A stretch of 64,000 nt of DNA from Candidatus Enterococcus moelleringii. GTDB lineage: Bacteria > Bacillota > Bacilli > Lactobacillales > Enterococcaceae. Location: positions 1-64,000 of the forward strand of contig NZ_JAFREM010000004.1 in the NCBI RefSeq assembly GCF_017377575.1. The letters are read 5' to 3'. Of the stretch, positions 8,605-17,554 are shown piece by piece. The notes beneath the pieces are model-generated. The model saw only the letters and a program-made list of their open reading frames with translations. It did not search any database and was not told the DNA's origin. The position numbers and the translations under genes were made by a program. How positions within the stretch are numbered: position 1 is the stretch's first letter; each line of letters begins with the position of its first letter.

Positions 8605-9456
8605 ATGAGTGTTCTTTCCCATATGGACAGCATGAAGAAGGATATGTCTGCTGCCGAGAAAAAGATCTATCGTTACATTTGCAAACACAAAGAAAATATT
8701 CCCAACATGACAGCTAGTCAAATAGCTGCTGGCGCTGGCTCCAGTGCACCGACTGTTGTTCGTTTTTCGAAAAAAATGGGCTTTAACAGTTTAACAGCTT
8801 TTAAAATCAGCTTATCTGCTGAAACCAGACAGCCATTAGAAATTACTGGTTACGAGGATGTGGATCCAAAAGAACCTTTCCAAAGTCTGAAAAATAAATT
8901 GGCTAATAATGCCCAATTTACTATCAGCGAAACCACCGAGCTTTTCAATGAGGATACATTCAAAGATGCGTGTAAATTACTTGAATCAAAAGATTTCTGT
9001 TTTGTTGCTGGTGTGGGTGCTTCACGTCTAGTTGCTGACGATGTGACACAAAAATGGACTCGTTTAGGCAAAAACATTGTTTACGAAAATGACTATAATC
9101 TGCTTTTGCCGCAATTAGTGACTAATGCTAGACAAAGCGTCCTGTTTCTTATTTCCAATTCAGGAAAAACACCTGAACTTATCGCAATTGCTGAAACAGC
9201 TAAAGAAATGCGGATTCCGATTATTGTGTTGACACAATTTGGACAAAACCGTTTAGCAAAATTAGCAAATGTTCATCTGCAAACCTCACGTCCGATGGAA
9301 GCTGAAGTTCGCAGTGCGGCCACCAATTCAATTATTGCTCAGTTCATCACCATTGATCTATTGTTCTACTTGTACATTAGCCGCAATCAAAAATATGCGA
9401 AAAAGATTTTCAGTACCCGCAAAGCGATTGACCAATATCGAGAAAAGTATTTCTAA
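8605..9456 (+). CDS. RpiR/MurR-family transcriptional regulator (HTH + SIS)
   Basis: A 283-residue regulator. The first 80 or so residues are the RpiR helix-turn-helix (MTASQIAAGAGSSAPTVVRF). Residues 120-250 form a SIS phosphosugar-binding domain (FVAGVGASRLVADD, FLISNSGKTPELIAIA). The start is the ATG behind AAGAGG; an upstream TTG extension has no family counterpart. Such proteins sense sugar phosphates and usually lie beside their target genes, but no sugar gene is adjacent on this strand, so its regulon is not evident. An inverted repeat upstream may be autoregulatory. Confidence 0.85.
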   Translation: MSVLSHMDSMKKDMSAAEKKIYRYICKHKENIPNMTASQIAAGAGSSAPTVVRFSKKMGFNSLTAFKISLSAETRQPLEITGYEDVDPKEPFQSLKNKLANNAQFTISETTELFNEDTFKDACKLLESKDFCFVAGVGASRLVADDVTQKWTRLGKNIVYENDYNLLLPQLVTNARQSVLFLISNSGKTPELIAIAETAKEMRIPIIVLTQFGQNRLAKLANVHLQTSRPMEAEVRSAATNSIIAQFITIDLLFYLYISRNQKYAKKIFSTRKAIDQYREKYF

Positions 9457-9461
9457 GAAAC

Positions 9462-9506
9462 GCATCGGAGTTTTTGGTGAAATAACCAGAACTTCGATGC
9501 TTTTTT
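9462..9506 (+). terminator. Terminator after the RpiR regulator gene
   Basis: Long stem GCATCGGAGTT / AACTTCGATGC with an inner TGGT/ACCA pairing, followed by six T. Confidence 0.85.
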
Positions 9507-9853
9507 AAAACAACCTTTCTGTAACTTTTTCATCACTAATGACAAAAGTTATATTATTGCGATTTTTGAGGTTATACTCCCCGTCACACATTAACTTCTT
9601 TTACTTGCAAAAAAGAAAAGGTATTGACAAAAAACTTTCAATAACGTCCATTATAAGTTAAAAAAATATTTGATTACGGTCCTAAAATTCCCCCATAAAA
9701 TAAATTTTGTGTAAAAAAATCGATAGTAAGCGTTTTCTTAGTTTAAAAAACCTAATGAATACACTAGAATCTACTATCTTATTTCTTTAATACAAGGTAA
9801 ACTATAGATATAAAATATAGGATTTACTATTTATACGGAGGGCGAGATTAGCA
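9507..9853 (+). promoter_or_regulatory. AT-rich intergenic region with a cre-like site
   Basis: No gene is visible. AGTAAGCGTTTTCT at 9725-9738 matches the CcpA cre consensus except at its two outer bases. TTGACA at about 9633 lacks a well-spaced -10. The downstream gene has a Shine-Dalgarno GGAGGG. Confidence 0.4.
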
Positions 9854-11008
9854 ATGAAAGCAAAGAAAAAAAAACAGTTAAAAGCACAGTTTATAAAAGA
9901 ATCTCCTTTATTTCAACTAAAAAAAGAAACTCGATCGTTGATAAAAAAGGGAGAAAACCCTTATTTCCTTGCCTTGGACTGTTTGTATCATCGTTATCAC
10001 TACACACACTTTGGTAAATCGGACAAACAACTGATGGAATTCATGGAACGCTACCTATTGGACTTCCTTGATCCAGCCAGTTATCCGATTAGAGAAGAAC
10101 AGCTACTGCATGAAATGGCCTATTATCAACAGCTGCTGGAGACCTATTACTTGTTCAAGAATGACTCTGATGCTTTCCAGAAAAGTATTGAGTGGACAGA
10201 GGACATCTTTGCTGACCAGCTGGAGACAATTAAACAGTGGCCAGAACGCTTTGTTCTCAGCGTATTTGCTGTGAAGAAAGAGGATCAGGGTTTCTATTTT
10301 ATCGACGTTAGAAATCAAAAGAAATATTTGATTCAAAATGTTCATGTACAAAATTTAAAGCGCCTAGCTGCTAGAAAATTGCAAGTACTGGCATTGATTG
10401 TTCCAATCGGGGAAAACTACATTTCCACTCCCCCAATGATTTGTGAACCGGATCAAATTATTTTAGAAGTCTTCAAAAAGGCTTCGGATGAAAAAGCACC
10501 GCTTGATATCATCCAATGGTACACAGGCACTATCCACGACCAGCTGATAGAAGACAATGATTTTGAAGAATTCGACAGGCTGGCTGAATTAGATGCAATG
10601 TCCGAAGGTCCCGATTGGGAAGCGATCGAAAGTGAAAACCCACCTTTCTATTCGGCAATGAAAGAGCCCGGGGAAACATCTGAAAGCTTGGCACGAAGAA
10701 TGCTGGCCCAAGATAAAACCCTGGATGAATTTATTTACAAAGAACAAATGCTGGCCTTTCTTGTTCAAATAATTGATCGATACCCGCAAATGTTTTTTGC
10801 CCGTTCAAATGCTTTTTCAATAACTGAAGCGCTGCGGGATGTCTTTACAGATGAAGATATTGACGATGAGCAATTCGAAATCTACAGTAATTTTGCTTCA
10901 CTTTTCTGGCATAGCTTCTTGGAAGAAAACATGCCTGAGGAAATCAAAAAAATCGAAAAATACCAAGTTTCTAAAGACTACTGGTTTGAACAGTTCATGT
11001 CTTATTAG
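9854..11008 (+). CDS. Conserved-looking hypothetical protein, 384 aa
   Basis: I do not recognise this protein. The N-terminus is very basic (MKAKKKKQLKAQ), the rest is mainly helical and acidic, with aromatic-rich stretches (YFLALDCLYHRYHYTHF) and an acidic C-terminal half (TDEDIDDEQFEIYSNF). There is no signal peptide, membrane segment, Cys cluster or nucleotide-binding motif. A proper Shine-Dalgarno (GGAGGG) and a strong terminator frame it, so it is a real single-gene unit. It lies tail to tail with the WxL operon, but nothing ties it to that locus. A cre-like site upstream suggests possible carbon control. Confidence 0.7.
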   Translation: MKAKKKKQLKAQFIKESPLFQLKKETRSLIKKGENPYFLALDCLYHRYHYTHFGKSDKQLMEFMERYLLDFLDPASYPIREEQLLHEMAYYQQLLETYYLFKNDSDAFQKSIEWTEDIFADQLETIKQWPERFVLSVFAVKKEDQGFYFIDVRNQKKYLIQNVHVQNLKRLAARKLQVLALIVPIGENYISTPPMICEPDQIILEVFKKASDEKAPLDIIQWYTGTIHDQLIEDNDFEEFDRLAELDAMSEGPDWEAIESENPPFYSAMKEPGETSESLARRMLAQDKTLDEFIYKEQMLAFLVQIIDRYPQMFFARSNAFSITEALRDVFTDEDIDDEQFEIYSNFASLFWHSFLEENMPEEIKKIEKYQVSKDYWFEQFMSY

Positions 11009-11015
11009 AGACGTT

Positions 11016-11056
11016 AAAAAGCCAAACTCTTTTTCAATTTTAGAGTTTGGCTTTTT
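11016..11056. terminator. Bidirectional terminator between the 384-aa gene and the WxL operon
   Basis: Perfect stem AAAAAGCCAAACTCT / AGAGTTTGGCTTTTT with an 11-nt loop. A T-run follows on both strands, so it serves the convergent units. Confidence 0.92.
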
Positions 11057-13085
11057 ATTGTGGCGCATTGGAAAGGGACCAGCTCAGTTTCCCATGATAA
11101 GTGCCTGGTTCTGGTGCAGTATTTTCAAGGTTAAGTGTGGTATTTGTAGAGAGTTTATCACTAAAGGAACCCGTGAATTGACTGCTGCCAGCTTTGCTGA
11201 AAGCGAGACTTTGTCCCGATGTCACTTTGCCGTTTAGTAATCCAGCCGCTTCGTCAGATGAAAATGAAATGCTGCCATTCACTTCGGTCTTCCCATCACT
11301 AAAAGGCGATAGTTGAACAGATAATGACCAGGGCGATTGTTGCTCTACGTAGCGATTGTCAGTGACCTTTACCGTCAGCTGGTCGTCCCCCATTGAATCT
11401 GAATCGCTAGTTGTCGTCCCATTAACTAGTTTGTAACTTGGCTCAGCAACATATTGGCTTAAATCCTTCGATCCAAACTGCAAGTTAGGTATTTCCTCTA
11501 ACGTCAAATAACCAGAAACAATAATAGTAGCTTGAGCTTTAATATCAGGGTATCCGGGAATCTGCACGGTAATTGTATATTTGCCAACAGCTAAATTCGC
11601 TAAGTCAATTCCTTTAGCAATTGGGATGCTGGTAAAAGGCTGATCGTCTGTTGCTGCCTCCACCGCTGCCCCATCATAATTCGTCGTTTGAATGCCCAGA
11701 TGGACCAACTGCCCTGGAAGCACTTGAATGGGCGCAGTTACCGCTGTATCATCTTTAGTCAAGGCAATTGAAGGGACTTTCCCTGGAACCGGAGCCTGAT
11801 TGCCAGGCCAGGCTTTTCGATCAAATTGATTGGCTGTTGCCTGATCTAAAGGCAGCTGTGATTTCATCTCAATATCTCCACCAGCAGTGTAGCTGGAGTG
11901 CATCACGTCTAATCCACTTTCACCAGCGAAAATATCGCCCATTGGTGCCAGTACCGAACCGTAAAACTTACTGGCAATAATCGAAACCTTCGTTGCATTA
12001 GGAAATGAATCAATAATATGACTGCCTAATGCAGCAATTGAAGCGTCACCGGAAACAGTGAAGCTATTGTTCCATCCCCAAGTATAGGCACCCGTATTCT
12101 GCCAATTGACGATAATGAAAGGCAAAATGCCGCTGCTGGCTTGTTTGTAGTTCATTTCATAGGCATCGTTGTCGGCTAGTTGCTCTAGGTTAAATACCAC
12201 AACAGGGGTACTTTTACCGGTATACTGACTCAAATCAATCGTCATCTGATGAACGTTTTTATTACTTGTTCCATTGTTAATGGTTTGCTGCGAAGCTTGA
12301 ATCGATGCATCAGAGACCGCAACATCTCTACCTTGAGTCAGCGATTGATATTGATTAGCGATACTCTCCAAGTTAACCTTCGTTGTATCCTGCCAGTTGC
12401 TGCTGTCAATCTCGTTGTCTTTGAAGCTTTTCAGATCATTGGCTAGGTGTTGAGATTTCTTCTCAGCCGGCACATTTCCTTGATTTACAATAATCTTTTG
12501 GTTAGGAAACATTGATGGATTACTTAAGACTGTAGCGAGATTAGCATTAATCCTATTAGTTACTAAACTAATATTTTCCTGGGGATCAGAGACAGCCAGG
12601 CCACCCGGCAGATTAGGTGTAAACAAACTTGGCCAACTATTCATAGAATCGATCTCATTAGCCCCCATGAAACCGGTAGTGTCTTGATGTCCCAGTGTAA
12701 TCGTTCCACCGGCAAAGGCTGTAAACTCAGTCCCAACGCCTAGAGGATAGCTGGGTAATTTGGTTGAATCAAATACAGAAACCGCTGAAGCAGCTTTTAT
12801 TGCTGGGCTTTGCTGGAGGGGTGCTGGTTCACTGCTGGCGACTGTGGAAGCTTCGGTACTAGTACTGGTATAGGTACTGTCACTCGTACTAGTCGAGGAA
12901 GTGCTAGTAGCAGTACTAAAGTCAGTTGTCGCTGATTCTGTAGTACTGGTACTAGCTTCCACTTCTGAAGTTGTCGATCCACTGGTGCTAGTCGAAGTTG
13001 ATTCTGCCGCAACAGCCAATGGACCACTTAACAGATTGGCCATTAAAATCAAAACTGCTGTTAGAAACACCCTTTTTCTGCTCAT
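11055..13085 (-). CDS. Large WxL-domain surface protein with choice-of-anchor A module
   Basis: A 676-residue secreted protein. A signal peptide (RKRVFLTAVLILMANLLSG) is followed by about 60 residues of Ser/Thr repeat spacer. A choice-of-anchor A-like domain of roughly 300 residues follows, with its hallmark YGSVLAPMGDIFAG, then an Ig-like stretch (VGKYTITVQIPGYPD), and finally a C-terminal WxL domain with both motifs, PWSLSVQ and LSWSLSNAPQ. WxL domains hold proteins non-covalently on peptidoglycan, so this is probably an adhesin-like surface protein. The start is the ATG after AAGGAAG; it begins 1 bp from the stop of the preceding DUF916 gene, so translation is coupled. The Ser/Thr region is low-complexity and may vary between strains. 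Confidence 0.85.
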   Translation of the reverse strand: MSRKRVFLTAVLILMANLLSGPLAVAAESTSTSTSGSTTSEVEASTSTTESATTDFSTATSTSSTSTSDSTYTSTSTEASTVASSEPAPLQQSPAIKAASAVSVFDSTKLPSYPLGVGTEFTAFAGGTITLGHQDTTGFMGANEIDSMNSWPSLFTPNLPGGLAVSDPQENISLVTNRINANLATVLSNPSMFPNQKIIVNQGNVPAEKKSQHLANDLKSFKDNEIDSSNWQDTTKVNLESIANQYQSLTQGRDVAVSDASIQASQQTINNGTSNKNVHQMTIDLSQYTGKSTPVVVFNLEQLADNDAYEMNYKQASSGILPFIIVNWQNTGAYTWGWNNSFTVSGDASIAALGSHIIDSFPNATKVSIIASKFYGSVLAPMGDIFAGESGLDVMHSSYTAGGDIEMKSQLPLDQATANQFDRKAWPGNQAPVPGKVPSIALTKDDTAVTAPIQVLPGQLVHLGIQTTNYDGAAVEAATDDQPFTSIPIAKGIDLANLAVGKYTITVQIPGYPDIKAQATIIVSGYLTLEEIPNLQFGSKDLSQYVAEPSYKLVNGTTTSDSDSMGDDQLTVKVTDNRYVEQQSPWSLSVQLSPFSDGKTEVNGSISFSSDEAAGLLNGKVTSGQSLAFSKAGSSQFTGSFSDKLSTNTTLNLENTAPEPGTYHGKLSWSLSNAPQ

Positions 13086-13086
13086 G

Positions 13087-14106
13087 TTATCGACTTCCTT
13101 GTTTGCCTTTTCTTTTTCCGTAAGCATAAGTTGCCCCTAAAAGAATGACAACTAAAAGAATAATCAGCAACCACCAGTAATTTTGTTCTGGTAAATCGAC
13201 TGCTTTTTTATTAATCGCTTTTGCTTCATCGGCTGCTATCGTAAAGTCTCGTTCGAAATGCCATGTTTTGTTGCCAGAGGCAGCATCTAATTTCAACTGG
13301 TAGTCACCTGCCTGCAACGGTTGATTGTCCCAACCAACAGCAAAATCATAATTGGAATTTGGTGCCATTTCCTGATTTTCTTTTTTCGTTTCCTTTAGAA
13401 CCTCTGAATCCCCTTTTTTGTAAATCTTGGCATCGACTGTCATCGCGCCAAAGGCTATTGGTTCAACATTTTGCAAATTAGCGATCACAGCGGTGTGGGA
13501 GTCAGCTAAAGCTGGCTTCACATCGTTTAGCTTCAATTCAGGAGTAACCTTTTGATTCTGATCTTCTGTCAGTGAAATGCCTAATACTAAAGCATATTCA
13601 TTTTTGATGGCTAACGTAGCTTGTTGATCCGATGTTTGCGTTTCTTCAGTTTGATCGACTTCTTTTCCATAAAATCCGCCAGAAATGGTTCCTTTAAAAG
13701 AATCAGCTGGTACTTTCACAGTAAAGGTAACATCTTTGCTCTCCTTGGGATTTAGCTGTACCTCTTGTGGTCCAGAAATCAACTCAGAAAGTGTATATTG
13801 AGCAGAAGAGTCTTTGCGATAATCGTGCTGGCTGTATTCAATCGTCCCGTTCTGATTCGTAAAAGCAGGATTAGGAGATACTTCTACTTTAATTGCTTGA
13901 TCTTCTTGGTTAGTCACCCGAACGGTCAGGTCTTCTGTTTGGTTAGGTGCAACCTGCAAATCAAAATAAGTGGCGTCGCTTATTTGATTATCTGGGCGAA
14001 CTGCCTCTAGGGTAAATCCGGCCCCGGCTGCTTGAGCATTCACAGCTGGTAAAAAGCTAAGTACTACTAACAGCACCGAAATAATCATCCATCTTTTCTT
14101 CTTCAT
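13087..14106 (-). CDS. WxL-interacting protein (DUF916-DUF3324)
   Basis: A 339-residue type I membrane protein. After the signal peptide (MIISVLLVVLSFLPAVNAQA) come a DUF916 domain (GFTLEAVRPDNQ, YFDLQVAPNQ) thought to bind peptidoglycan and a DUF3324 domain (ALVLGISLTEDQ). A transmembrane helix near the C-terminus and a basic tail (KRKGKQGSR) close it. Such proteins are partners of WxL proteins at the cell wall. It lies between the small and the large WxL genes of the same operon, which fits that role. Function as a scaffold or adhesin is inferred from the family. Confidence 0.88.
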   Translation of the reverse strand: MKKKRWMIISVLLVVLSFLPAVNAQAAGAGFTLEAVRPDNQISDATYFDLQVAPNQTEDLTVRVTNQEDQAIKVEVSPNPAFTNQNGTIEYSQHDYRKDSSAQYTLSELISGPQEVQLNPKESKDVTFTVKVPADSFKGTISGGFYGKEVDQTEETQTSDQQATLAIKNEYALVLGISLTEDQNQKVTPELKLNDVKPALADSHTAVIANLQNVEPIAFGAMTVDAKIYKKGDSEVLKETKKENQEMAPNSNYDFAVGWDNQPLQAGDYQLKLDAASGNKTWHFERDFTIAADEAKAINKKAVDLPEQNYWWLLIILLVVILLGATYAYGKRKGKQGSR

Positions 14107-14149
14107 CTGACTCTTCCTTTCTAAATACAGTTTCTACGTTCAAACTTGT

Positions 14150-14180
14150 AAAAAATCGAACGCCTTAAAGCGCCCGATTT
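14150..14180 (-). terminator. Intercistronic terminator-like hairpin in the WxL operon
   Basis: Minus-strand AAATCGGGCGC / GCGTTCGATTT-type stem followed by six T, placed between the small WxL gene and the DUF916 gene. It would reduce transcription of the two downstream genes relative to the small WxL protein. Confidence 0.6.
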
Positions 14181-14186
14181 ATTAAA

Positions 14187-14831
14187 TTATTCTGCTGCTG
14201 GTTGTGCTTGTGCAGTTGCTGATAAGGTCCAAGTAAGTGTTGATGTGTACGTACCAGCTTGAATACTTGGGTTTGCTGGAACGTTCAACTCTCCACCTAG
14301 TGCAAATATGTTACTGAAAGTACCTTTATCTGGAGCTGCTGTGATAAAGATATTGTCCTTACCATTATCCGTTATATCAGTGGTAACGGGAGGAGTCGTT
14401 TCTACCGCAACGCCATTTGATGAATCAGATTTCGCAGTAAGGGTCAATGTGTTGCCTGAAATAGTATCCTTCCCGTTAGAAAATGGTGTCATATTAACAG
14501 CCAGCTTCCAGCCATCATGAGAACCGCGGTAATCTGAGACACTTGCTTGGTTATCAGTAATCTTCGTGCCATCCAAAGTTAGCTTTTGATCATCAGTGAA
14601 ATCTTCAATTGTAGGATTGGTGCCATTTTTTGAAAACTTCAAATCGGAAACCTTATCTAAGGATAGTTTCCCAGCATCAATGGTAAACTCAGCAGTAGAA
14701 TTTCCTTGTGCTGGTGTGTCACTCGTTGCTGTTCCATTAGTTATTGTAGCTGCTGAAGCTGTTGAAGCAAATCCAGTCCACGCACCTAGAACAATTCCAG
14801 TTAGTGTTAGCGTAGCTAAAATCTTTTTCAT
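14187..14831 (-). CDS. Small WxL-domain cell-wall protein
   Basis: A 214-residue secreted protein consisting of a signal peptide (ILATLTLTGIVLGAWTG ... ASA) and a single WxL domain. The first motif is GWKLAVNMTPF, the second LTWTLSATAQ near the C-terminus. It is the first gene of the minus-strand WxL operon, with Shine-Dalgarno AGGAGGA. The hairpin behind it suggests it is made in excess over its partners. Expected location is the outer face of the peptidoglycan. Confidence 0.88.
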   Translation of the reverse strand: MKKILATLTLTGIVLGAWTGFASTASAATITNGTATSDTPAQGNSTAEFTIDAGKLSLDKVSDLKFSKNGTNPTIEDFTDDQKLTLDGTKITDNQASVSDYRGSHDGWKLAVNMTPFSNGKDTISGNTLTLTAKSDSSNGVAVETTPPVTTDITDNGKDNIFITAAPDKGTFSNIFALGGELNVPANPSIQAGTYTSTLTWTLSATAQAQPAAE

Positions 14832-14905
14832 TATCGTGTTCCTCCTATATAATAGATGTCAAAGTTACTTACAAATAGTACAAAACTTACTACTTATGTT
14901 TGCTA

Positions 14906-14933
14906 ATTATAATCGTTCTAAAAAGTTATTCAA
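14906..14933 (-). promoter_or_regulatory. Promoter of the WxL operon
   Basis: Minus-strand TTGAAT, a 16-bp spacer and TATAAT, leaving a leader of about 70 nt before the small WxL start. The region between it and the divergent gene is AT-rich, suitable for an Mga-type activator, but no defined binding repeat is obvious. Confidence 0.6.
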
Positions 14934-15111
14934 CGAGTTTGTTTGTACTTTACTGCTTATAAATGCTGGAATACCAGCTATATTAAGCTTCTTTCAATAA
15001 AGATAAAATGATTTTTCTGAAAGTGAATCTTTCTTTTCTTTTCATTTTTTCGCTTTATTTTGATAAACTAGTGACATTGTTTGCACTTATACAAAAGGGA
15101 AGGGAATAAAT

Positions 15112-16038
15112 TTGTTCAAAAAATACGCTTTTTTAATTTGCATTTTGGTTTTTAGCCTTCTTCCTATTACTGCTCAAGCTCAAGAAGTTGGATTTGGTGC
15201 TGCTTCCCTTCTTCCAGAAAATCAGCTAGATAATTCTTCCTATTTTAATTTACTGGTGGACCCTGGTAAGAAACAGCAGCTTCACATTCAACTTAAAAAT
15301 TTTGAGGACCATCCTAAAACAATCGTGATTACCCCCACGACTGCTTTTACTAACAAGAACGGCCAGCTTGATTATTCAATCAGTCGGCATGTTCCGTTAA
15401 GTGGACCGAACTTTCGAGATGTAGTCTCTCCACCACAGAACATTACACTTCAGCCGAAGGAAACAAAAATTGTTACCTTTACTCTTTCTATGCCGAAAGA
15501 GTCTTTCTCAGGTCTGCTTTTGGGAGGATTTCACATTCAAGATGAGGCTGAATCTAGCAATAGCAGTTTTCAGCAAGAGTTTTCTTATACTATCGGAGTC
15601 ATGCTGCGAGCAGAAAAAGCACTCCCTGATCCCCAGCTGCACTTGAACCAAGTGTCTGCAGTAGGCGATCAGCTAGCGGTCCAGTTGGAAAATCCTACCG
15701 GTGCTTTGATTAGTCAGTATCGATTGACTGGAACATTGAAAAAAAATAATGGGAAATCAATCGATGTCATTTCTCAAACCATTAGCGCGGCTCCTCAAGA
15801 TGCGTTTACTTTACTATTAGCTGCTGAAAGTGAGCTGACAAGCGGGAACTATACCTTGCAGTTAAAAATCGCCGGAGAGAAAACCTATCACTTTCAAGAA
15901 AAAATTTCGATTGATAAAACAGAGAGTGGTCTGATTATAAAACAGCAACCGAATCCTCTTGTTTACTTATTGGCAGTCGCTGTATTGATTGCTTTACCTC
16001 TCTTCATTTTCCAAAGAAGGAGGAAACGACATGTTTGA
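15112..16038 (+). CDS. Second WxL-interacting protein (DUF916-DUF3324)
   Basis: A 308-residue paralogue of the DUF916/DUF3324 protein on the other strand: signal peptide (YAFLICILVFSLLPITAQA), DUF916 (GFGAASLLPENQ, YFNLLVDPGKK), DUF3324 (TIGVMLRAEKALPDPQ), a C-terminal membrane helix and a basic tail RRRKRHV. The start appears to be TTG, with GGAAGGGA upstream and no in-frame ATG before the signal peptide. It overlaps the Mga-like gene by 8 bp, so a surface protein and a regulator are co-translated, and it is divergent from the WxL operon. Confidence 0.85.
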   Translation: MFKKYAFLICILVFSLLPITAQAQEVGFGAASLLPENQLDNSSYFNLLVDPGKKQQLHIQLKNFEDHPKTIVITPTTAFTNKNGQLDYSISRHVPLSGPNFRDVVSPPQNITLQPKETKIVTFTLSMPKESFSGLLLGGFHIQDEAESSNSSFQQEFSYTIGVMLRAEKALPDPQLHLNQVSAVGDQLAVQLENPTGALISQYRLTGTLKKNNGKSIDVISQTISAAPQDAFTLLLAAESELTSGNYTLQLKIAGEKTYHFQEKISIDKTESGLIIKQQPNPLVYLLAVAVLIALPLFIFQRRRKRHV

Positions 16039-17494
16039 AGAAATAATGTTTGATTCAGTTGCGCAACTAAAGTTTCGCATTTTTAAAAATTTAGCTGGGC
16101 AGCTTCAAGGCAGCTATACCTACAATCAATTAGCTGCTGAAACGAATCTGTCTTATCAACAATTCTATAAGCTAGCTCATGAAATCAATGACGAATTGTT
16201 GGCGAACGGTTTACTGCAGGAATCCATTATTGTTCCCAACACCGGTATCGCCACTACAAACTTATCTCTAACGATTGACGAATACCGCTATTTTCTTTTA
16301 GAAAACAGCTTACCTTTTCAATTAATGCGGGCCTTGCTGCTGAAACCAGAGCTAGGCTTGGAAGGATTTTGTCAGCAGCAATTTGCCAGCCGATCAACCC
16401 TCAGCCGACGAACCCAACCGTTGATCAAGTATTTAAGAAGGTATCAAATAACCATCAATTTTCAGCAATTTAAACTAACCGGTCAGGAAACGGCCATTCG
16501 TTTAGTCTTTTTCTATTTTTTCTGGATTGGCTATCGTAATCTTCGCTGGCCTTTTGAAATCTCGAAAGCGGATGCTGAAACTTACGGAGCGCCTTTTCTC
16601 AAATTTTCGCCTTTAGAAAAAAACTTCGTCGGCAAGCTGGAGGCAGCCATGTACTCGGCGGTCGCCTTAACAAGGATTAGCCAAAAGAAGATAGTCGCTT
16701 ACGATCCAGCAATGGATTTTCTGTTTGTCGGTAATAAACGGTATGATCTTGATATTTACGCCGCACTCTTCGATTTATCTCATGAAGAATCTCAAGGCGA
16801 AGCGGCTTCTGTTTACTTTTTGACCAACTTTTTACCTTTCTATGAAAGCAAAAGTGATCCAGCTATCCAACAGACGATTACCCTCTTTACTAGAAAATCA
16901 AATGTGATCTGGGAATTTGTGGAGGCCTTTCGTGAATTTGTCCTGCATGAATTGCGTATTAATTTAGATGACGAGACGCGAGATTTAATGATGGCGAATC
17001 TCGCCAATATTGTATTAGCATTTTACGGCTTTCGGGGACCTTTTCCAAACTTGCCCTATTTAATGAAGAAACCGTCGCCTAAATCAAGCGATACCCTTCT
17101 TTTAGAAGAAAAGATCAGTAGCTTTTTATATAAAATCACCGATCAAGCAGAATTTTCGATCTTTCGTCCTTCGATTCAACCACTTATTGCAGTTTTGCGT
17201 AACGGCGTTTCCAGCTATTACTATAAACTGGTCAAGGATCAACCACTTAAAGTTGGTGTCGTTGTCGAGTCTAACTTGATGCTGGTCAAGCCGCTGAGTG
17301 ATTTTTTACTAGGTATCAATTTTATTGAAGCAGAATACTACAAAAAAGAACATACTTACGATTTCATTATCACTACTTTTTCAAAGCTTGAAACTTCGGC
17401 TGTAGTTTATCATTGGGATTATAATGAAGGGTATCAGCATATGGGGGCCCTTTATACGGCATTGAGGGAAGCGTATTTGAGGAAAAATCGCTAA
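16031..17494 (+). CDS. Mga-family transcriptional regulator
   Basis: A 487-residue Mga/AtxA-like regulator: N-terminal winged helix-turn-helix blocks (YTYNQLAAETNLSYQQFYKL; then FASRSTLSRRTQPLIKYL), a central PRD-like helical region and a C-terminal EIIB-like fold (LKVGVVVESNLML). Such proteins activate surface-protein genes in streptococci and enterococci and may be tuned by PTS phosphorylation. The start is the ATG after AGAAGGAGG, giving an 8-bp overlap with the DUF916 gene. Placement beside a divergent WxL operon makes that operon the likely target; this is inference. Confidence 0.82.
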   Translation: MFEEIMFDSVAQLKFRIFKNLAGQLQGSYTYNQLAAETNLSYQQFYKLAHEINDELLANGLLQESIIVPNTGIATTNLSLTIDEYRYFLLENSLPFQLMRALLLKPELGLEGFCQQQFASRSTLSRRTQPLIKYLRRYQITINFQQFKLTGQETAIRLVFFYFFWIGYRNLRWPFEISKADAETYGAPFLKFSPLEKNFVGKLEAAMYSAVALTRISQKKIVAYDPAMDFLFVGNKRYDLDIYAALFDLSHEESQGEAASVYFLTNFLPFYESKSDPAIQQTITLFTRKSNVIWEFVEAFREFVLHELRINLDDETRDLMMANLANIVLAFYGFRGPFPNLPYLMKKPSPKSSDTLLLEEKISSFLYKITDQAEFSIFRPSIQPLIAVLRNGVSSYYYKLVKDQPLKVGVVVESNLMLVKPLSDFLLGINFIEAEYYKKEHTYDFIITTFSKLETSAVVYHWDYNEGYQHMGALYTALREAYLRKNR

Positions 17495-17547
17495 AAAGCT
17501 GCAAGAATAAAATTATCGAATGGATAATCAAATTCTTGCAGCTTTTT
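17493..17547. terminator. Bidirectional terminator between the mga-like gene and licT
   Basis: Perfect stem AAAAAGCTGCAAGAAT / ATTCTTGCAGCTTTTT around a 23-nt loop, with T-runs on both strands. Confidence 0.9.
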
Positions 17548-17554
17548 CGTGTCT

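Noticed and set aside
12797-13140. Ser/Thr-rich overlapping frames on both strands in the WxL stalk
   Set aside because: They are shadows of the low-complexity stalk of the large WxL gene.
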